From positions 186,001-250,000 of the forward strand of contig DF239016.1 in assembly GCA_000507305.1 (NCBI GenBank): 64,000 bases of DNA, in the 5' to 3' direction. Numbering within the stretch: the first letter of the stretch is position 1; each line of letters starts with the position of its first letter. Shown here one piece after another: positions 1-13,900 of the stretch. Source of the stretch: Breviolum minutum Mf 1.05b.01 (taxonomy: Eukaryota; Sar; Dinophyceae; Suessiales; Symbiodiniaceae). A program made the position numbers and the translations under genes. Under the pieces are notes generated by a model that was not told the DNA's origin, did no database searches, and saw only the letters and a program-made list of their open reading frames with translations.

Positions 1-1845
1 TTGAACCACCACTCTCTTACATTTTCCAAGCATTGTTCACAAGCAAATCCTTGGTTACGATCACCACTGATTGCGAGTTAGGAATCGCGAAGGGTTAACT
101 TTAGATGTCCGATATCCTCGATTGTTCATACTTAGTTTTGTATTCTTAGGATGTCACACGAATCACTTATCTCAGTGGGTGTTCAAAGATCACCCAAATG
201 TCTTACGTATAATTCCGAAGCCCCATCTAAACATCCACGAATTACATCCTGTTGCAATGGATTTTGCAGGTTCTTGTAAAGGGTGGTATACCTAGCCTAT
301 GACCACCTTAATTGACAGTATATACCGCTAAGAAAACCAGGTATAGTCCTTGCCTTCTAGGCAGTTTTACAAAACCCTACCACCTATCACCTATCACCAG
401 AACAATCCATCGATTTTAGTTATTAATTATGTAACTTCCCTCATCTTCCAGTTCCCTTCATATTTGGAACCAGGGGTCGGTCGTTACCTGATATAATGGC
501 TTGCCTGGGAGCTTGGGCAACCAAATATATAGGGAACCGGAAGATCAGGGCTTGACGTTAGGTAACGCCTCTTAACATCCATGCTTCCATCCATGAGAGA
601 AACTTCAAGAAATCTACGACTCCGATTTTGAGTCCAGAAAAAACATGGAAGAAATGCATGGATCGATCGGTGACATACCCTCCCGAAGTTTAACATAGCC
701 CCTGAAAAATGATGGTTAGAAGACTACTTTCCTTTTGGGATGGTATATTTTCAGTGGCTATGTTAAACTTCCAGGGGGTAAATTTCCAATGTTTCTTTTA
801 CGGGGAATTCTATATTCCATCAACCTGGAAAGCCGTTGGTGCCCTATTTTTTAAGGCAGCCTAGTTGCTGGTTTTAGGGGGTAAAGTTGCCTGAAAAAAT
901 AGGACACTTGGCGTTCCAGGAAGAATTAGAATGGGACCTTCCCTAACGGACCCCGTACAGTAAGTTGCGCTGCTAGAGCTATTACATACTCAGGTTTTTT
1001 TCGGGGTCCGTTCAGTGGGTCCTGTTGGAGATTTCTTGGATCTATGCTTGGATTTGTTGGTTTGTTTGGTGATTTTTTTACGGATTTTGCCCTGGAAAAT
1101 CACCAGTTTTCCACCATTTGGTGGAGAATATATGTTTTGGAACTTTGTCCGTTCGCATTATGGCGAGTCGCAAATCCAAGATATGCAGCAGGAAAGATGA
1201 AAACTGGTGGTGGCAACTCAAATATTTTTTATTGTCACCCCGAAACTTGGGGAAATGATCCATTTTGACGAGCATATTTTTCAATTGGGTTGGTTCAACC
1301 ACCAACTAGACGATGTTGTTCTGTTTTTTTAACTTTCCAGTTGTTGCACGGTGATAATCCCACCCAATTTTGTTAACTTTAAAGTGCTTATTGCATTGTC
1401 CTTTGGCTCAAATGAGTTTTTTTGGTTTTTTGTTTTTTTGTTTTTTCCTTCTGCCTGATTTCTCAGGTGGAACCCAAAAAAACAACCATGTATTTCAGTT
1501 GGATGATGAAGAAACAATCTTTACTGTAGAACAATGGGCGGTTTCGGTTTCATCCAAAAAAAAACATGTAAAAACCCATGGGGATCCATGGGGTTGTTTG
1601 GATTTTCCATGACGTCATTTACCTTAAAAATCAACGAAAGTCATGTAGGTGAATATACTATTCCTAGGTGGCGGTTTCAAATATGTTTTTTATTTTCACC
1701 CCGAAATTTGGGGAAGATGAACCCATTCTGACGAGTATATTTTTCAAAGGGGTTGAAATCACCAACCAGATTCCCATGGGAATCCGTCATGGGTTTTTGT
1801 ATGTCGTTTTCATCATCCCAAGTTTCGCCCAACGTTTCCCCCAAA

Positions 1846-1937
1846 GGAGCTCGGTACGGGCGGTGCGAATGTTGAGAGCCTTTCGGTTTTCACAAGGCCT
1901 CAAATTGTTCCTTGGAGCGGAGCAGCACTTTGTGCAA
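1846..1937 (+). CDS. Channel exon: S4 voltage sensor segment
   Basis: The frame reads SSVRAVRMLRAFRFSQG and continues LKLFLGAEQHF before a TGA. Arginines fall at every third position (R-AV-R-ML-R-AF-R), then a lysine follows, the hallmark of an S4 voltage-sensing helix. It follows an FB-A foldback element ending at 1769 and a CCCCCAAAG that could be the acceptor. The exon end is unresolved. The tail LKLFLGAEQHF resembles the segment encoded again at 5288-5341, so this may be a duplicated or alternative exon, or part of a decayed neighbouring copy. Seen: the arginine periodicity. Inferred: membership in the same gene as the exons downstream. Confidence 0.6.
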
Positions 1938-4900
1938 TGAAAATGTCGGGCCCCGGTACCTGGAAAGCCAAGTGCCATATTTTTAAGGCAATAGTTGCTG
2001 GTATTAGGGGTAAAGTTGCCTAAAAAAAATAGGATACTTGGCTTTCCAGGTAAGTTGTTTAGAGTATGTTGAATAAACCATCATTAATAAGGAGATGTTG
2101 GGATCAACTGGGTATATAAGGGATAACTACCGTTTAGGGTATATACAACTGGTTATATCATATATGGTGGTTTTCTAAAATGGTGGTACCCAACAACCAT
2201 TGGTTTTCCTACTAAAAATGATCGTTTTGGCTACCACCATTTAAGGAAACGCCCATATGGGGATGAAATTTCCTACCCAGTTTTATGGGTCAAAAGTCGA
2301 GTCGATTTTTAGTCGCAATGAAGCGCAGAAAGGTCATCCCACCTTCAGTAGGGAACAAAAAAAACCTACGGATCCCCTACAATATCTGGTCAAATTAGCT
2401 CGCGACCTCACACAACCGATTTCCCCCAAATGGTGGTGAAAAGTAAGGGAAATCCTGTTATTTTTTGGGGGAATTCTAGGTTGGTGAAATACTATTCCAT
2501 TTGGCCAGATAATATGGAAATCATGAGAGTTTTGACACCAGTACATTTGAACAAATCATCTAGGTATGTGCGTAAAAAACAAAATTATCCAATGGTACCA
2601 TTTTTTCATTGATGAAAATAGGGATCATGAATTGAAATTGCCCATTTGTGGGGGGGCAAATCAAACTTCATGCCAAAATGTATGGTAAAATTTGAAGGAT
2701 TGCCACGAAACATTGTGCATTGACCGATGACCATGCAAACTTGCGTTCTTGCAAACAAACTCCGATGTTTTTGTGTGAAAAAATTGCTTGTCGCAGGTGA
2801 ACAAAAACGACGGTGGATGTTTGGGGATGCTTTCAAACAGGTGATGAAATTTCTAGTATGTTTCACAAGGATTTGTATTATCTCATGCAGCCATACTGTT
2901 GATGGTTCAGAAATCCGGCGATCACCAGTTGACGTTAGTAGTTTATCTTATTTACAGGGTTTTCTACATTCCAGTTGGTGCAGGATTTGTTCCATCAACA
3001 GTGTGGCTATACTTCAAACTCCTCACATAGAAGAGATCAAGTTTTTAGCCCAGAGACACTGACATAGCCAACCAGACATCTCCCCTTGCTACGTATGTCA
3101 CGTCTGCAAATGGTGGATGTTCCAGAAAACCATGTTAAAGCTTTAAAAGTGCGTTTTTTTAGGGTCCCGCTCAAAATAGAGATCAAAACATCACAGGATT
3201 TATGAAACACCCTTGGGTCCAACCATTTTGGGAGATTTTGTTTCCTTCCTTGAATGACTAGGTGGAATATACTTTCGCATCCTGAAACTCCCTTCCAAAA
3301 AAAATACCTTTGCGAATAGCAACTGGGTATTTCCAAAAATAGGGGTACCCCAAAATGGATGGTTTACAATGGAAAAACCCTATTAAAATGGATGATTTGG
3401 GAGGAAAACCCACTATTTTTGGAAACACCCAACTACAACAATTTCACAAGAAGATGTTCTTTGGAGAAACGAGCGAAAAGGAGCAAAATTCTGGGTTGGC
3501 AAAGATCTCCCCCCGAAAATAGGGAGTGGGGTTTGGGAGCGGGTCACCACTTGGAGGATCATCCCATGACTTGTAAGTGGTTAATAACCATGGTGATCGT
3601 AAGTCCCCTAAGGATCCGGGTTATTCCCCTTCCAAATGGGCGTTTCATGGCTTATAAATGGGAGTTACTAAGTACTTGCTAACTGGGATGATCCTCCAAG
3701 CAGGTTAATATCAGTTTCAATTTTATATACTTTAAAACACGTTGACCATTATTCATTTGGGGCACGCCTATAGCCCCCGGTTCACAATGGGAAAATCATC
3801 ATCACGATTTTTCTAGGGGGTTTCTTTATAGACCTTTATGATATTTTATGATCCACCATAGACCACTGTTTTGGCAGAACCCTTACTTTCCATTGTACCG
3901 TTAAATGATACTGGTTTTGTTTAAAAACGGGATCCTTATGTCATGGGTTATGAAATACTCCCCATATAACTGGGTAGGAAATTTCATCCCCTATATGATA
4001 AAACAAACAGTTATATACCCGAGATGGTACTTATATTCCCTACTATACCCCAAAAATAGTTGTTATATTAATANNNNNTTATCCCCTATAATTGAATAAA
4101 ACGTAACAAGTTATATACCCGAGATGTACTTATATTACCTACTATACCCCAAAAATCAGTTGTATATAATATAATCCCTTTATGATGGTTTATTTATTTT
4201 TATTTATATATCCTAAACAACTTGCCGGGGCCCGAAATGTTCAGAAAGCCCAAGCATTTGCCACCACGGGGCCACTCCCCTCCGACCGTTGGAAACTGAT
4301 GAAGCGAGTAGTTGGTTGAAGTACCTCCTGCAGATGCATCATTGTGAGAAGGCGGCTGGGAAGTTGACTTCCCATTCGCTAAAAGCCACCTTGCTTCAGT
4401 TGTCTATGCTTAGGCGTGGAATCAATGATCAAGACCGCATGGTCGTAGGCCACCATGTGTCGCGAGTCAAGATGACCCTCACATATTCCCGCGACGCGGC
4501 CAGCCGGCCGTTGAGGGTTTTCGAGAAGCTGATGGGCGAAAATTCGTTTCGGAAGCTTTGACCCGGAAATTCGTTCCAGATCTGGCCGAATCAACAAGCG
4601 AAAGCAAGGCCTGGGTCGCAAAACAAAAGTCATCGGATCCAAACCCCCCACAAAAAGCAAGGGCCATGCTGCGCGGTTTCATACAGCAGAGTGCAAAGGT
4701 GGAATCCCGGGTGCGGGCCATTGAAGCCCAGCTGCAGGCGACAGGGACCCCGGCCACGGCGATGAATTGGTTATGTCTCGGCTTTGTGTCAGTGATGTCT
4801 TCATTGTTTGAGTGATGTCTCAGTGCTGTGCCGGTGGTATCTCAATTATGTTTTAGTGGTGTTTTGGTGATGCTTTGGTGATGTCTCTGTGATATCTCCG

Positions 4901-7900
4901 TTATGTTTTGTTTGTGTTTTGCTAGTTGGGTGGTGGCAACTCAAATATCTGTTATTTTCATCCCGATCCCTGCAGAAAGATGATCCAATTTTGACGAGCA
5001 TATTTTTCAAATGGGTTGGTTCAACCACCAACTAGAAAAAATATTTTTTATTGTTTACTCTCTAAAACTAACAGCTTGCCCCTCAAATAGGCCCTCCCAA
5101 AAGGACGCTAGTCTTATAGTCTTCTAACATTTTTTTTCAGATGCGAACTGTTAGTTTTGCAGAGTGTAGATGGTGGTTTTACATATCATTGCTTAATGTT
5201 CACCCTCCTGAATCTTCGGAAAAAAATATAATTTTCACATTCCCGTTTCGCATCGGACATGTTGGTTTCAGTCGAGGGTATATCCAGCTTAGGCTCCTCA
5301 ACGCCTGCCAAGCCTTTCTGATGTCCTTAGTGTGGTCAATGGTGTCTCGGAGAAAAAAAAGGTCGAAACATGACTTCATTCCCATGATGAAAGGAAGAGA
5401 ACTCGCAACAAAAACCTGTGGATAGGGTATAGTTGTCTACTATGCATCAAATTGATGTGTGAAGTCCATTCAAGTCATATCTATCTTTTGAATTTATGTA
5501 TCAGATTGATGTATCAAGTTATATGTATGGTCTTCCTTTTTTTGTATTGATGTATGTACTTTTCTCACTGACCTAAAGGGACATGTTTGAGTCGGTAAGT
5601 TCATGGCCATATGTTCCCCTTGAAACCGGATAAGGGTAGCCCCAACGATCACTGCTAGCACAGCGCGCGAACAGCGAAGTGTATGATCCACTAGAGATGT
5701 GTTTCACTGATAGAACAGATGGGAACCCCTAAATGTTTTTCGTAAGTTGACGAACCCTTGGCTAAACATTTCACTTGTTTACACTGTAATTGCACCTTAA
5801 AAAGAGACAATGATTGATAAACAAGACTGTTGTTGTTGTTGTTGTTGTTGTTGTTGCCTCCTTTGCTTTCAATCATTTTGTTTGTCCCCCGGGCCTACAG
5901 GTGTGCACTCATTGAAGTAATTGTACATCCAAGAGGGGGAAATGCAGTCAACTCTTAGGTTCTACTGGGCGTGGTGATGGTGGTTGCTTCTTTGATGATC
6001 GGCAATCTCCTTCAGGCAGGGCAAATCTTGGATACAAAGAAAGAGATTGAAGTAGTCTCACTGGTTGTTTCAACACACCTTTGGAACACACCCCTAAGCC
6101 TTCACGAAAAGGCTAAAGAGGGATTTCTTTCATAATGGACTTGGGGGATTGCCTGGGGTGTGCTCTACTTGGAGGATCATCCCAGATAGTAAGTGGTTAG
6201 TAACCCCCGTTTATAAGCTATTTAGCCCATTTGGAAGGGGAATAACCCGATCCTTAGGGGACTTACTAACCATGGTTATTAACCACTTACTAACTGGGGT
6301 GATCCTCCAAGTAGGGGTGTGTTGAAACAAAACCTTTGATAACTGGATCCCACGATCCTCCCGCCTTGTAGGATCGATTTTTTGCTGCTTAGGCGTCATG
6401 GGAAATCAGAGGAATCTACGGGAGTGTCCCCCAACAAGAAATAAAGCCCTAAAGGGCTCCCTATTGAGGGACAATGGTGGCTAATACCTTCATAAGGGGT
6501 CCAAATACCTTTGGATGTTTGGGGAAGTAGCTAGAGTGAAACGCCTTTTCGTTAAAAAAAACCTTTGGACTTGAGTTTTATCAAAAACACCTGCACGTCA
6601 AATGGTGGTGAAACACTTCCCGATGTTTGGGCATCCTAAGGGAGGTAAGGGCTTTTCTCGGGAAACCATATAGGAAACCATAGGGCAAGATGGGGGACCC
6701 ACCCAGTATGATGGACATGATGGACACCTCAGGAGAATCCCATAAAACGTATTGAATTTTTGTCTAAAACCCTACCCAGATGTGCTTGGAAGCCGCGGAT
6801 AGTTCCAAATCACTCCCTTCCGTTCACACCAGCTAGCCTAAGGTTTTTAGTGCAAACCCAGCCCTTTCCCCAACACATTTGAAGGGAAGAAATGTCAAAA
6901 TTCTGTCGAATGTGCATGTCGGCAGGACTACCTCCGGAATGATCAAGTGAACTTGGAATTTTGGCCAAAAACAAGACCCTGGAAGTCCAACCACCATTTT
7001 TTATAGGTTGGTTTCCATACCACCATTTTTTTAGTAGGGGTTTGTCATCTTCCAAAAGGAACCACCATTTTTAAAATGGTGGTTGATTTCCAGGGAAGAG
7101 AAATGCGAAATGCAGGTGGTGATTAGAGGTCGTGGAATGGAGATCATGGAGTCCGCATCTTTAACAAACAAACAAACAAACAAACAACTCGCACTCGTGA
7201 ATATAAGTATAGGTTTATGGTGAACATATATTATGCATATATCTATAGCTTTGGGTGAATAGAACTATAGATTTGATGAATATAGCTATAGTTTTGTTGA
7301 ATATTTCTGTAGGTTTGAGCCAGGACAACGAGAGGTTTGGTGAAAACAACTGCGTGGTGGTGAGCCAAAGATGTTGTGTTTTTTTGAATTTGCAACTCAA
7401 AACCTTGGAAAAGCTACAAAAGACCACAATTTCTTGGTAGTTTCGCAAAGGAAGTTGTTGTTCTTGAAATTCTGTTATTCAAGTTTGTGATTTAGTACTA
7501 GCTCACAAATATGTATCGCGACCTCACACGATCTCACCTCCAAAGGTAGCGACTAGGAAGGGAAATGGGACCCCTTAGTTCAGGGAAATCTAGGTTGGTG
7601 AAATAATGATTCCATTTGGCCAGATATGGGTGTTTCCAAAAATAGGGGTACCTCCAAATCATCCATTTTAATAGGGTTTTTCATTATAAATCATCCATTT
7701 TGGGGTATCCCTATTTTTGGAAACACCCATATGTGTATATACATTTAGGTTTAACCACAATCACCAAAGAAAGTATCTCATCCATGGTCCTATAACTAAA
7801 CAACCCTGATTTGAAAGCATTTCGGTTATCATATGTTATCAAAGAGATCGAAAACAAGTCTTGGCAAGCCGAAGAGGTAATTTTTCGAGAATACCTGCAG

Positions 7901-10900
7901 CTAAACAGACCCTTGAAGTTGATTGTGGGTTTGCAACGAAATGATTCCACTAAAAGTGACCCAACTTGATCACCCACATGGAGGTCACTTAAGCCCTGAA
8001 ATGATCACTTAAACCACCCAAAAAGGTCACTGGGAAGAACCTGGAACGTTTATATATTTGGAAGAAGCCTTGGGTTTTGAGTTGTGTGAGCATCGCTAAC
8101 AGTGGGTCCCAACTGCTGGTGAGCATCGCAGCATCGCCATATCACTTATCAGGATCCTGAAATCTGAAGCAATCAGGAGCTCAAGTTCATGTCATACGTT
8201 TTTCAGGTGATTTTTTACGGACTGTACCATGTCACTTAAAGGTGAATTCATGGTTTGGGGCCCGGTGGTTGGGATTCCTGGGATCAATTTCTGAAAGGGA
8301 ATTGTTACTTAAGGGTATAAAAATCCCAAACCACCGGGCCCCAAACCACCAACCCAAACCATTAGCTGTACCATGGTAAATCACCATTCTTCACCATTAG
8401 AGAGAATATTTTTAAAAACTTAGCAAGTCCAAGTTCTGTGCCCTCCTGGAAACTAACATATCCCTTCCCAAAGCACTTATAAATGGCGTTTTTCACCCCT
8501 ATAAATTGCCTCATGAATGGGTGGGGTTATAAACCCCTATAAGCGAATGTCATTTCACTCCCTTTTAAACTGTTTTTTTGGGCCCACCTTGAAAGTCCTC
8601 CAACGAACTTTGCCCAGGAAGATAGAGAGTTCATTTGGCGTTTCTATGGCACCGCCTATCGCTCTTGGTAGCTTGGAAAGCCGCGTCGGTTTTTCGTCCA
8701 GTCGACCAAGGAAAAAGTGGCTGTTCTTTAGGATGATTCGTGTAAAGGATTCCCAATCTTACCAAGGGGCAAAGTTTGGTCTTTGGACTTTTGTGGGAAA
8801 CATGAAGGATTGGAATATGAATCTCCTTCTCAGTTTTGGGTGATCTTCAGGTTCCAGCCGTTCGTTTTCGGGGGGAAGTAAAATGGCCCATGCTGTTTTT
8901 TTGTTGGGAAAAAAATCCGAAGGTTGGAAAAAATGAGCCCCTGCAATTTTTGCAGGCAAAAATTTCGTTCCCAGCGAAGGAAAAAGTGAAGGGTGGTGGA
9001 AAATCTGGACCTCAAACATTTTCTGTGACACATGCATGGAGGATTTGCCTAGTTAGTAAGTAGTTAGTAACCCGCATGTATAACCAATTTAGGCCATTTG
9101 GAAGGAGAACAACCCCAATTAGGGGACTTACGATCACCATGGTCACTTACAAGTCCTGGGAGGGATCCTCCAAGTATCCATTTGACGAAGAAGTTTTCGT
9201 TGGGGCCCACGACTCGACTTCAATTTCGACAGGGCATGATGTTCTGTGGCGGACGGTATTAACGGGGGGGGGGGGCGAAAATGAGGGTCATACCCCCTGT
9301 CATAACTAAGATGTACTCCGTTATTTAAAAAAAAGTCCTACTGGGATTGTTTTAAAAAAAGATTCAACCCCCGTTTTGGTTTTTGTAAGTAATATGTCAA
9401 AACTTAGTAAGCTGAGTTGTAGCACTGTTGAGAGGGGACTGATTTCAACCATCTCACAGGAGGTAATTATAGCCGAACTAACTAATTGCTATGATCACTA
9501 CCATGAGCCACCAAGTAGATAGATCGTCGTTAAATTCCGACCGCGTAGCGAGCGAAGGTTTCCCATTTTAGAACACGGGAGTCCAAGGGGTAACACCCAT
9601 GTTGGCTGTCCGTGGTGATGATCCTGCACATCCGCAACAATGACTTTTTGAGAGGAGTTTTGCACTTCAAGTTTCTTTGGATTTGTGTTTTATGTCGCGC
9701 GCGCAAGGCAACCCACTGCTCCTTTGAAGGAGAGGAGTAGAAGGGGTCACCAACACCACAACGAAACTCTGAACAAATCCAAGAATATTCTTCAATGCTA
9801 CTCACTTTGCTAGACTTTGACTTGACACTCAGCCTTTTTGGAAGCGTGAACCCCGGGAAGTAGTGAACATCGCGAAGCTAGCTAGAAATCACTGCTGACT
9901 GATAGAAGGCGGCATGGGTGGATTCCAAATTTTTGGAAGCTTGTTCGCCAGAAAAATGTAGGCAAGTCAGGTGGAAAGGCCAAAATGTTGTACTTCGACG
10001 TGGGTGGAGTCCCGCAACCTTGGCAGCCTTGGCAAGCCTTTGTGGCTGATGCTCGGTGCACTTGCTCGGTGCACTGCTGGAAGCTTTTCCGGTGCTATCG
10101 CACCGAAAGAAAAAATTCTCTAGTTCACAAACCTTGCCATTGGTGTGACATAGAGCAAGACAATGGCTGGCTGCGCTGAAAAAGTGGACTTGAAGTTGGA
10201 GATTAACTCCATGTCACGGGCGCATTTACGGGACGATCGGCCGTTGTTGTTTCCGTTGCCACAAAGGATCTGCGTGCAGGATTTTGTACATGTGAAATAC
10301 CATCATGTTTGCCACGCGCAATGTTTTTTCGCACGGTTTTTTGCTTTAATTTTAAATAAGATGTGCATAGTTCTTAAAATTAAAGGGGTTGGATCTTGCT
10401 TTGGTGTGCCCAAGTTTCAACTTCAGGTACACCCTGTATGAAATTACATTTGCAGGACGGAGCAAGGGGAACAATGGGACTAGGAGGAGAAAGTAATTTG
10501 ATTGAACGGTGTCCGGAATGTATGATCGCACTGAATGACCCAAGCTGAACGATAGGATTCATGTTTGTTCATGACAAAGTTATTGTTTTGTCTCAATTTC
10601 TGGTTTTATAGTTTAGGATCTTTGGGTGCCGTGACATCAATGTTGCGTTTGATTCGTGATAGTTTTGCCAACTTGTTGTCATGGAAAATCCGTGGTAGAT
10701 TGACAACGTTTGCAGTTGGATTTCCGGTTTTGAATCATTCAAATGTTTGTCAAGGGATGTTTTGTATTTACCAAGCGTGGGGGCATTTCGTTAGCCGATG
10801 GTGTGAAAGATGCATTTCTAGGTTTGTCCAGTTCGCGTTTGTCACGTCAATGTCGAAATTGTTTTACCGCGGCAAACACCCTCGTCTAACAAATGCCCAA

Positions 10901-13900
10901 CACGCCAAGTATCTTTGAAGTTTGTAAAAATTGACGTAGTGACTAGCACGATTGCCAAGTGCCACGGCTGTTCTATATTTTCACTGCCTAAGATAAGTCG
11001 GACCACTAAAAGTTCAAAAACCATAAAATGAACGGGGGTTACTTGGATGTCCTAGGAAGTTAGTAAATGGTTCGTGCATGAGTTATAGCCTACTTACAAA
11101 TGGGATCTATGAGGGTCATAACCCACTTATTTACCTTTTACTAACTTCCAACGAGACATCCAAGTACTGATGGGAGTCATGTTTTGACTTGTTAGATTGT
11201 GCCCGCCGGCAGGAAATTGGCCCACGATGGCACGTCCAGTCTTGGACAAGGTGCCGCTAACGCAGGTTTCAAAGCATTGCCCTGGAAGTCCAACTACCAT
11301 TTTTCATAGGTTGGTTTCCGAACCACATCCTTTTTACAGGGGTTCATCATCTTCCAACAGGGATCATCACTTTTAAAATGGTGGTTGACTTCCAGGGATC
11401 GTAGAATTTGAACATCAGTTTTTTGCTGGGTTCCTGTGATAACTGGGTAATTCTATGTCCCAGGGGTCTAATTAGATGGGGATGATCATGAACCCACTAA
11501 AAAAACAACAGCTGGTTGGTGAAAATCAAAATGGAATGTTTAAGAAATCCCTTCATTTTGCTTTGGATTTCTAATAGCCGACAATGGAAGAGAACTGTTT
11601 TTTTGCGTGACTCAGTTCACGCTGTTTGGATGTCTTGTTGGATGTTACTCCGAGGGATGCCAGCAGTTTCTTGAATCGCCAAAAGTTTCAGGTACCTAAA
11701 ATGGAGGGTTTCCTGTACCTTTCTTTAGGCTATCTGGGGGGTGGGGGTTCCCGGCCTTACATACGTACAGCTTACAGGGTTTTTCGTACCTCCATTTTAG
11801 GTACCTGAAAGTTTTTTGGGTTCCCTCTAGCCAACCACTTTAAGTAGCTTCAAATCAAAATGCATCACTGCATCAGCAACGAACAAAAACTTGGTTGTTT
11901 CAAGGCTTTCCAATAGTGGGTTATGATTATGCTACCCATTTCTTGGGGTGAGATTGTAGTCATTTCGTTTTTGAGGGAATGTTAATGATACCGTTGATGG
12001 AAGAAATCCTACACCACCTCAAATGTATAAAACCCACGAAAATGCTGGGATATTTTATTTACCATATCAACTGGTAAACGCCGGATTTCTGAACCATCAA
12101 CAGTATTACCTCATTCTTTGGGAGACTCTAACGCCATTAAAAGGGATCCCGTCACCTTCCCGGTCACCCCCTTTAAAGAGGTGGCTTGAGGAGATGCCTG
12201 GGGAAAAGTTGGCCTGGCCAACTCGCATGGTCCAACCGTCCGACCTCCCTGGAAAATTTAACTTCGCGGCGGCAACCTGGAAAATTATCCTTTTCTTTCA
12301 TTGAAAAAGGCATTCATCTTCCCCGGATGGGATCCCGAAACTGAGAAGAATGAGAATGGTTTCATGGAACCTAGATACTATGTGTTTCGTTTCGGTGATT
12401 GGAATTCCCAATCATCAGCTGACAAGGTGATTGGATTTGTAGGGGTCCAAATCTCCATTTTCTGGGCTTCCATATTAGTCTTCCGGAGTGTAACTATACC
12501 CATAGGATCCATGTATGGTAGATTTACCTACATTTAAGTTGATTTATACGGTAAATGTAGGTAGATCCTATGGGATAGAGAATGGTTTTTTCACACCTTT
12601 CACTTCCACCAGGTGAGTCATGGTTTCGTCATTTTCTTCGTGCTCTATATCACGGTCATTGTCTTCGCGCTGATCAGGGCCACTTGGGCGAAGGATTGTT
12701 TCCGTCCCCGGAGGTGGGGCGGAAACTCGTTTTAGATGTAGGAAATGTCCCCCGGTTGATTGATTTATACACTCCCGGATCTCCAAAAAAACAGCGAGTG
12801 TTAATTACTTAACCTTAACTCCTCTGAAAAAGAGGCGTAAGTTGCCGCAAACCCTGGGGATCCTGGCTCGCCGAACCTGAGAATGGTAATGGATGCAATC
12901 CTTTTCGGTGATTATACACCCCTTGTTCGTCATCTGGCGTGAACGGTGAGCCAGGATCCTTAGGGAAAAGGAAAGGATCCATTTTTTTTGGAGCATTGAT
13001 TTTTCAAGGGCTAAATGTGCTGTTTTCCAAAGATTTAGTCAAAGAGTTGGTACAAGATGGGGCCCTACTTGAAATAACCCTTTATATATATTACACTTGG
13101 AGGATCATCCCATTTAGTATTTGGTTAATATCCATGGTTAGTAAGTCCCCTAAGTAGGGTTGTTCCTCTTATAAGTTGCCTAAATGGCTTATAAATGGGG
13201 GATACTAACTACTTACTAAGTGGGATGATCCTCCAAGTATATAAATGGCCTTTGAAATGGGTAACTTGGGTTCTAAGCCCTACAAGTGGAGTTTTAACCC
13301 TACTTATAACAGGCCCATCTTGCAGGTGTATTCCAATTGTAGATGGTTAGCATCACTTCAGTTACTCTGACAAAGGCCTTGTGCCAGTCTTGCGGAAACC
13401 ATGATGTTAATCACCAGTAAATCCATAGTTTGGGAAAGCTGAACTGTTTTACTTTTACCAACCAATCACTTTTTGAGGCTTAAAACACTGGTAATCCACC
13501 TGTTTCGTGCGATGATGCTGAAGGGGGACATATAGCAAACCCTGATCATGGCGACCACTGTATTGTTTTTTTACTGTTCATCACCAAACCATGGCGATCA
13601 CCACTATCATGTTCTACTTGTTTTCCAGCCACCCGAAGTTTTCCAACATTAACATGAAGGGTTGGGAAGAAGTGGAACATGATACTTGGATTTGCACTAT
13701 CAGTTACAGGGGTTCTCCCAGTTTTGCCAAAAGTTGTTGCTCAAAGCTGCATGCCCAGTGAGGTTTACCCCAGGTGTTACACCAACTTTTAACAGTGAGG
13801 TCAGTGGGATCTACTAGTTTTTTATCAAGGGTATAAGCTAGGATTTGTTCTTTAAGGTGACGTTTTTTTCCTGTCATCCGCATCTTAAGCAAATCCAAGT

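Noticed and set aside
5141..5260. 94-codon ORF starting at 5141 as an independent gene
   Set aside because: Its start is the right arm of FB-J and its middle is not channel-like; only the part from about 5272 to 5341 is taken as an exon.
10610..10700. LGSLGAVTSML considered as the channel pore helix
   Set aside because: Lacks the aromatic, acidic and Trp-Pro residues expected around the selectivity filter.
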